From Zoogloea sp. (GTDB lineage Bacteria; Pseudomonadota; Gammaproteobacteria; Burkholderiales; Rhodocyclaceae), in NCBI RefSeq assembly GCF_023150065.1, contig NZ_JAKLLN010000018.1, positions 1-64,000 of the forward strand: DNA of 64,000 bases, read 5' to 3'. Below the pieces are notes generated by a model. That model worked only from the letters and a program-made list of their open reading frames with translations, made no database searches and was not told the origin of the DNA. Shown piece by piece: positions 61,203 through 64,000 of the stretch. The translations under genes and the position numbers were made by a program. Within the stretch, counting starts at the first letter, position 1. Each line of letters opens with the position of its first letter.

Positions 61203-61770
61203 ACCGCTGATAGACGTCGTAGGCGCTGGCCCTGCGCGGCGGCCGGAGAGCCCCGGTGGCAGGGTCATACATGGAGGGGGTCTTGCGCGGCATCATCGAG
61301 CTGGTGGCCGAGCGGTTCACGTATCCGTCGGTTGCCGCATTGAGGGTGTTGGTGCGCCCGTTGTAGGCCGATCTGGCCTTGCCGGCTCCGGCATTGGCGC
61401 GGATCTTGCTGCTGCCCCCGGCGCAGGTATAGATGCTGCCACTGGGGCGGGGGCCGGCAGCAGGGTCGCCAAACACCTGGATCCGTCCCGAAGGGTCTCT
61501 CCGGGTGCTGGCCATGCTGCCACGACCTTGCGCCTGGGACGCACACAGGGATGAGGAAGGGCGGGGCAGGCCTTCGGGGCGGACGCCCACCTGGCCCGGA
61601 GCACGGGCACCGCCGAAGGGCGTCGCCGACCCCGGTGTGGCGCCCAGGCCTGCGCGGGTTTGCGTGGCCTCGCCGATCGCCCAGGTGGCGCCGGACGAGA
61701 GCAGGGCGAGGCTGGTGGCGATGGACAACAGTAATACCGGTGTTCTCAAGAATGACTCCATCGAATGCAT
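61201..61770 (-). CDS. Secreted hypothetical protein
   Basis: ATG 61770 (or 61761) gives about 189 residues with a signal peptide (PVLLLSIATSLALLSSGA, cleavage near TWA). The mature part is low-complexity: rich in Gly, Ala, Ser, Arg and Pro, with short motifs such as GSIYTCAGGSSKIR and the C-terminal SAYDVYQR, and only two cysteines. It resembles no family I know. A signal peptide plus low complexity suggests an exported, possibly cell-surface or poorly structured protein. The longer frame upstream lacks support. Confidence 0.55.
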   Translation of the reverse strand: MHSMESFLRTPVLLLSIATSLALLSSGATWAIGEATQTRAGLGATPGSATPFGGARAPGQVGVRPEGLPRPSSSLCASQAQGRGSMASTRRDPSGRIQVFGDPAAGPRPSGSIYTCAGGSSKIRANAGAGKARSAYNGRTNTLNAATDGYVNRSATSSMMPRKTPSMYDPATGALRPPRRASAYDVYQR

Positions 61771-61912
61771 GAACCGGGCCCAAGATACCCCAAAGCTCCC
61801 GGTGTGACGAGGCAATACGTTGACCACGATCAAGGACTCTCGGTGTGATGTTTTCCACATCTTGCGAGTCGGATAAAGTAGCGGTCCGATTTCACTCCCT
61901 GTAACGATCTCC

Positions 61913-62683
61913 ATGGCTGTCGAACTCTTCAACAATGGCAAGCATGCCTGTCTGGCCTTCTACGATCTGGTGGATGAGGAGGCTGACCATGCCGTGCAGT
62001 GCAATCAGTTCCTGATTGTCGATGGTGATCACGGGGCGCTGATCGATCCGGGCGGCAACATGACCTACAACGGTCTGCTGATGTCCATGCAGCGTTTCTT
62101 CCCTTCCCGTGGGCTGGATTTCATCTTTGCCACCCACGCCGATCCGGACATCATCGCTTCCCTCAACAAGTGGATGGTGTCCACCCACTGCAAGGTGATG
62201 ATTTCCCGCCTGTGGACGCGCTTCATCCCCCACTTCACGACGGGCAAGGACTACACCTCCCGCATCCTCGGGATTCCTGACGAAGGCATGAACATCGCCC
62301 TGGGCGATAGCAAGATCAAGGCCCTGCCGGCGCACTTCATGCACTCCGAGGGCAATTTCCAGTTCTACGACCCGGTGTCGAAGATCCTGTTCTCGGGTGA
62401 CATGGGCGCATCCCTGGTCGACCACGACCAGGCCGCCAAGCCGGTCACCGACTTCGACGATCACGTGATCACCATGGCGGGCTTTCACCGCCGTTACATG
62501 ATCTCCAACAAGATCTGCCGCTTCTGGGTGAACATGGTCCGTCAGCTGGATGTGGAGATGATCGTGCCCCAGCACGGCTGCCGTTTCGAGGGCAAGGTGA
62601 TGGTCAATCGCTTCCTCGACTGGATCGAGAACCTCCAGTGCGGTGTGGACATCATGACCCAGGAAAACTACCGGGTGCCCTGA
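61913..62683 (+). CDS. Metallo-beta-lactamase-fold di-iron protein (ODP/flavodiiron-like)
   Basis: The 256 residues form one MBL domain without flavodoxin. The metal ligands follow the flavodiiron spacing: H75-x-D77-x-D79 (THADPD), H144, D163 (SGDMGA) and H221 (PQHGC). The second position is Asp instead of the usual Glu, as in the ODP group of oxygen-binding di-iron proteins. Such stand-alone ODPs bind O2 and act in sensing or detoxification, often fused or linked to signalling proteins. No electron-donor gene is next to it. Confidence 0.8.
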   Translation: MAVELFNNGKHACLAFYDLVDEEADHAVQCNQFLIVDGDHGALIDPGGNMTYNGLLMSMQRFFPSRGLDFIFATHADPDIIASLNKWMVSTHCKVMISRLWTRFIPHFTTGKDYTSRILGIPDEGMNIALGDSKIKALPAHFMHSEGNFQFYDPVSKILFSGDMGASLVDHDQAAKPVTDFDDHVITMAGFHRRYMISNKICRFWVNMVRQLDVEMIVPQHGCRFEGKVMVNRFLDWIENLQCGVDIMTQENYRVP

Positions 62684-62685
62684 TC

Positions 62686-63864
62686 TCAGTGTTTGCGTGA
62701 AAGCTGGGTGATGGCCCGGGTCAGGCCGTCGAGGGTCAGGGGGAACATCTTTTCCCCCAGGATCTGCCGGATGATCCCGATGGACTGCCGGTAATCCCAG
62801 GTGCGCTCGGCTTCCGGGTTGAGCCAGGCGGTGGCAGGGTAGGCGTCGGCCAGCCGCCGCAGCCACACGGCGCCGGCTTCGGTGTTGCTGTATTCGATGG
62901 AGCCGTTGGGCTGCAGGATCTCGTAGGGGCTCATGGTGGCATCCCCGACAAAGATCAGTTTGTACTCGGGCCCGTACTTGTGGATGACGTCGAGGGTCGG
63001 GGTGCGCTCCGAGTGGCGGCGGAAGCTGTCACGCCAGACGTGGTCATACACGCAGTTGTGGAAGTAGAAGTACTCCAGGTGCTTGAACTCGGTGCGGCAG
63101 GCCGAGAACAGCTCTTCGCACACTTTGACGTGGTCGTCCATGGAGCCGCCCACGTCGAAGAAGATCAGCACTTTCACCGCGTTGTGGCGCTCCGGCCGCA
63201 TCAGTAGGTCCAGGTAGCCGGCATTGCGGGCGGTGGCGGCGATGGTGCCGTCCAGGTCCAGCTCGTCCGGTGCCCCCAGCCGGGCAAAGCGGCGCAGGCG
63301 GCGCAGGGCCACCTTGATGTTGCGGGTGCCCAGCTCGACGTTGTCATCCAGGTTGCGGTATTCCCGCTGGTCCCACACCTTGACGGCCGTACGGTTGCCC
63401 GCCGATTCGCCGCCGACGCGGATGCCTTCGGGGTTGTAGCCGTTGTTGCCGAAGGGCGAAGTGCCGCCGGTGCCGACCCACTTGCTGCCGCCCTGGTGGC
63501 GGCCCTTCTGCTCCTTGAGGCGGTTCCTGAACTCCTCCATCAGCTTGTCCCAGCCGAGCTTTTCCAGCTTTGCCTTCTCTTCGGGGCTCAGGTGCTTCTG
63601 CATCATGGCTTTCAGCCATTCATCGGGCAGGTCCACCTCCAGCCCGGGGATGGCCTCGATACCCTTGAAGTACTCGCCGAAGGCCTGGTCGAAGCGGTCG
63701 AAGTGGGATTCGTCCTTGACCAGGCTGCTGCGGGCGAGGAAGTAGAAGTCCTCCATGCAGTGCCCCGCCAGGCCGGCCTGGATGGCTTCCAGCAGGGTCA
63801 GGAATTCCTTGGTGGATACCGGCAGCTTGCGCGCTTTGAGGTGCAGAAAAAAGTCGATCAGCAT
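62686..63864 (-). CDS. VWA (CoxE-like) domain protein
   Basis: These 392 residues have an N-terminal helical CoxE-like region (MLIDFFLHLKARKLPVS) and a C-terminal von Willebrand A domain. The MIDAS motif is DVGGS within IFFDVGGSMDDH, followed by FVGDATMSP. Such proteins work with MoxR-type AAA+ ATPases as metal-insertion or protein-remodelling pairs. The end of a MoxR gene lies directly upstream on the same strand, confirming the pairing. The client enzyme is not in the window. Confidence 0.88.
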   Translation of the reverse strand: MLIDFFLHLKARKLPVSTKEFLTLLEAIQAGLAGHCMEDFYFLARSSLVKDESHFDRFDQAFGEYFKGIEAIPGLEVDLPDEWLKAMMQKHLSPEEKAKLEKLGWDKLMEEFRNRLKEQKGRHQGGSKWVGTGGTSPFGNNGYNPEGIRVGGESAGNRTAVKVWDQREYRNLDDNVELGTRNIKVALRRLRRFARLGAPDELDLDGTIAATARNAGYLDLLMRPERHNAVKVLIFFDVGGSMDDHVKVCEELFSACRTEFKHLEYFYFHNCVYDHVWRDSFRRHSERTPTLDVIHKYGPEYKLIFVGDATMSPYEILQPNGSIEYSNTEAGAVWLRRLADAYPATAWLNPEAERTWDYRQSIGIIRQILGEKMFPLTLDGLTRAITQLSRKH

Positions 63865-63929
63865 GACCCTGTCCGGGAGGATGGATATAGGGGCGAACTC
63901 ACTCGCCCGCGGGTGTCGGCACGGGCATC

Positions 63930-64000
63930 TCAGCGGTTGCGCTGGGCCATGAACACCAGGCGCTCGAAGAGGTGCATGTCCTGCTCGTTCTTCAGCAGCG
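63930..64000 (-). CDS. MoxR-family AAA+ ATPase, C-terminal end (partial)
   Basis: Only the last 22 codons are present. The tail LLKNEQDMHLFERLVFMAQ is of the type found at the end of MoxR ATPases paired with CoxE-like VWA proteins, and the stop lies 65 bp before the VWA start. The ATPase motifs are beyond the window. Confidence 0.65.
   Translation of the reverse strand, partial: LLKNEQDMHLFERLVFMAQRNR

Overview
This 64 kb window is a GC-rich, gene-dense piece of a bacterial chromosome. Gene content points to a betaproteobacterium, probably of the Rhodocyclales type (Azospira, Thauera or Azoarcus-like). The clues are a DUF3567 protein, a Neisseria/Burkholderia-type trimeric porin, a catechol meta-cleavage operon followed by a DUF1302/DUF1329 cassette, and the general make-up of the housekeeping genes. 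The order-level placement is inference. I see no IS element, prophage, integrase, CRISPR array or rRNA operon; the only RNA gene is one tRNA-Pro.

Layout. 1-1076: the 3' end of a meta-cleavage operon (end of a dmpG-like aldolase, dmpH, 4-oxalocrotonate tautomerase). 1206-8006: a four-gene envelope cassette (YCF48-like lipoprotein, RND/MMPL transporter, DUF1302, DUF1329) closed by a terminator. 8107-12755: a class-I amidotransferase hydrolase facing a three-gene operon (Kef-type antiporter, YbdK amidoligase, and a serine-hydrolase homologue that seems to have lost its catalytic residues). 12805-16489: Na+/H+ antiporter, ppnN, SDR. 16535-21764: a Cache-PAS-GGDEF-EAL protein divergent from a Cache histidine kinase with its receiver protein. 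21803-29120: parC, two coupled lipoproteins, a COG0523 GTPase, parE and a DUF302 protein, all on the minus strand. 29297-36760: porin, pyrF, transglutaminase-like protein and partner, DUF938 methyltransferase, LysR, MFS transporter, tautomerase-like protein.

36779-39533: divergent ferric-iron ABC permease and ATPase with a Fur-like site between them. 39568-44942: a pseudouridine synthase and a TonB receptor / YfiR / hybrid kinase operon. 45291-47664: circularly permuted ATP-grasp plus alpha-E pair, preceded by a strong sigma-54 and NtrC-type promoter. 47720-48944: tRNA-Pro, a DnaQ-type exonuclease and a small ORF with its own terminator. 49273-64000: hemB, NlpC/P60, dtd, SIMPL, EamA, DUF2189, alpha/beta hydrolase, metY-like, YdcH, DUF3567, greB, histidine kinase, htpG with an RpoH promoter, a secreted hypothetical protein, a di-iron MBL protein, and a VWA/MoxR pair cut by the window end.

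The most distinctive items are the nitrogen-type promoter on the ATP-grasp/alpha-E pair, whose usual transglutaminase partner sits 13 kb away; the four-gene envelope cassette beside an aromatic pathway; the catalytically degenerate NylB-like protein; a four-cysteine cluster in the iron ABC ATPase; and an orphan antisense terminator upstream of hemB.
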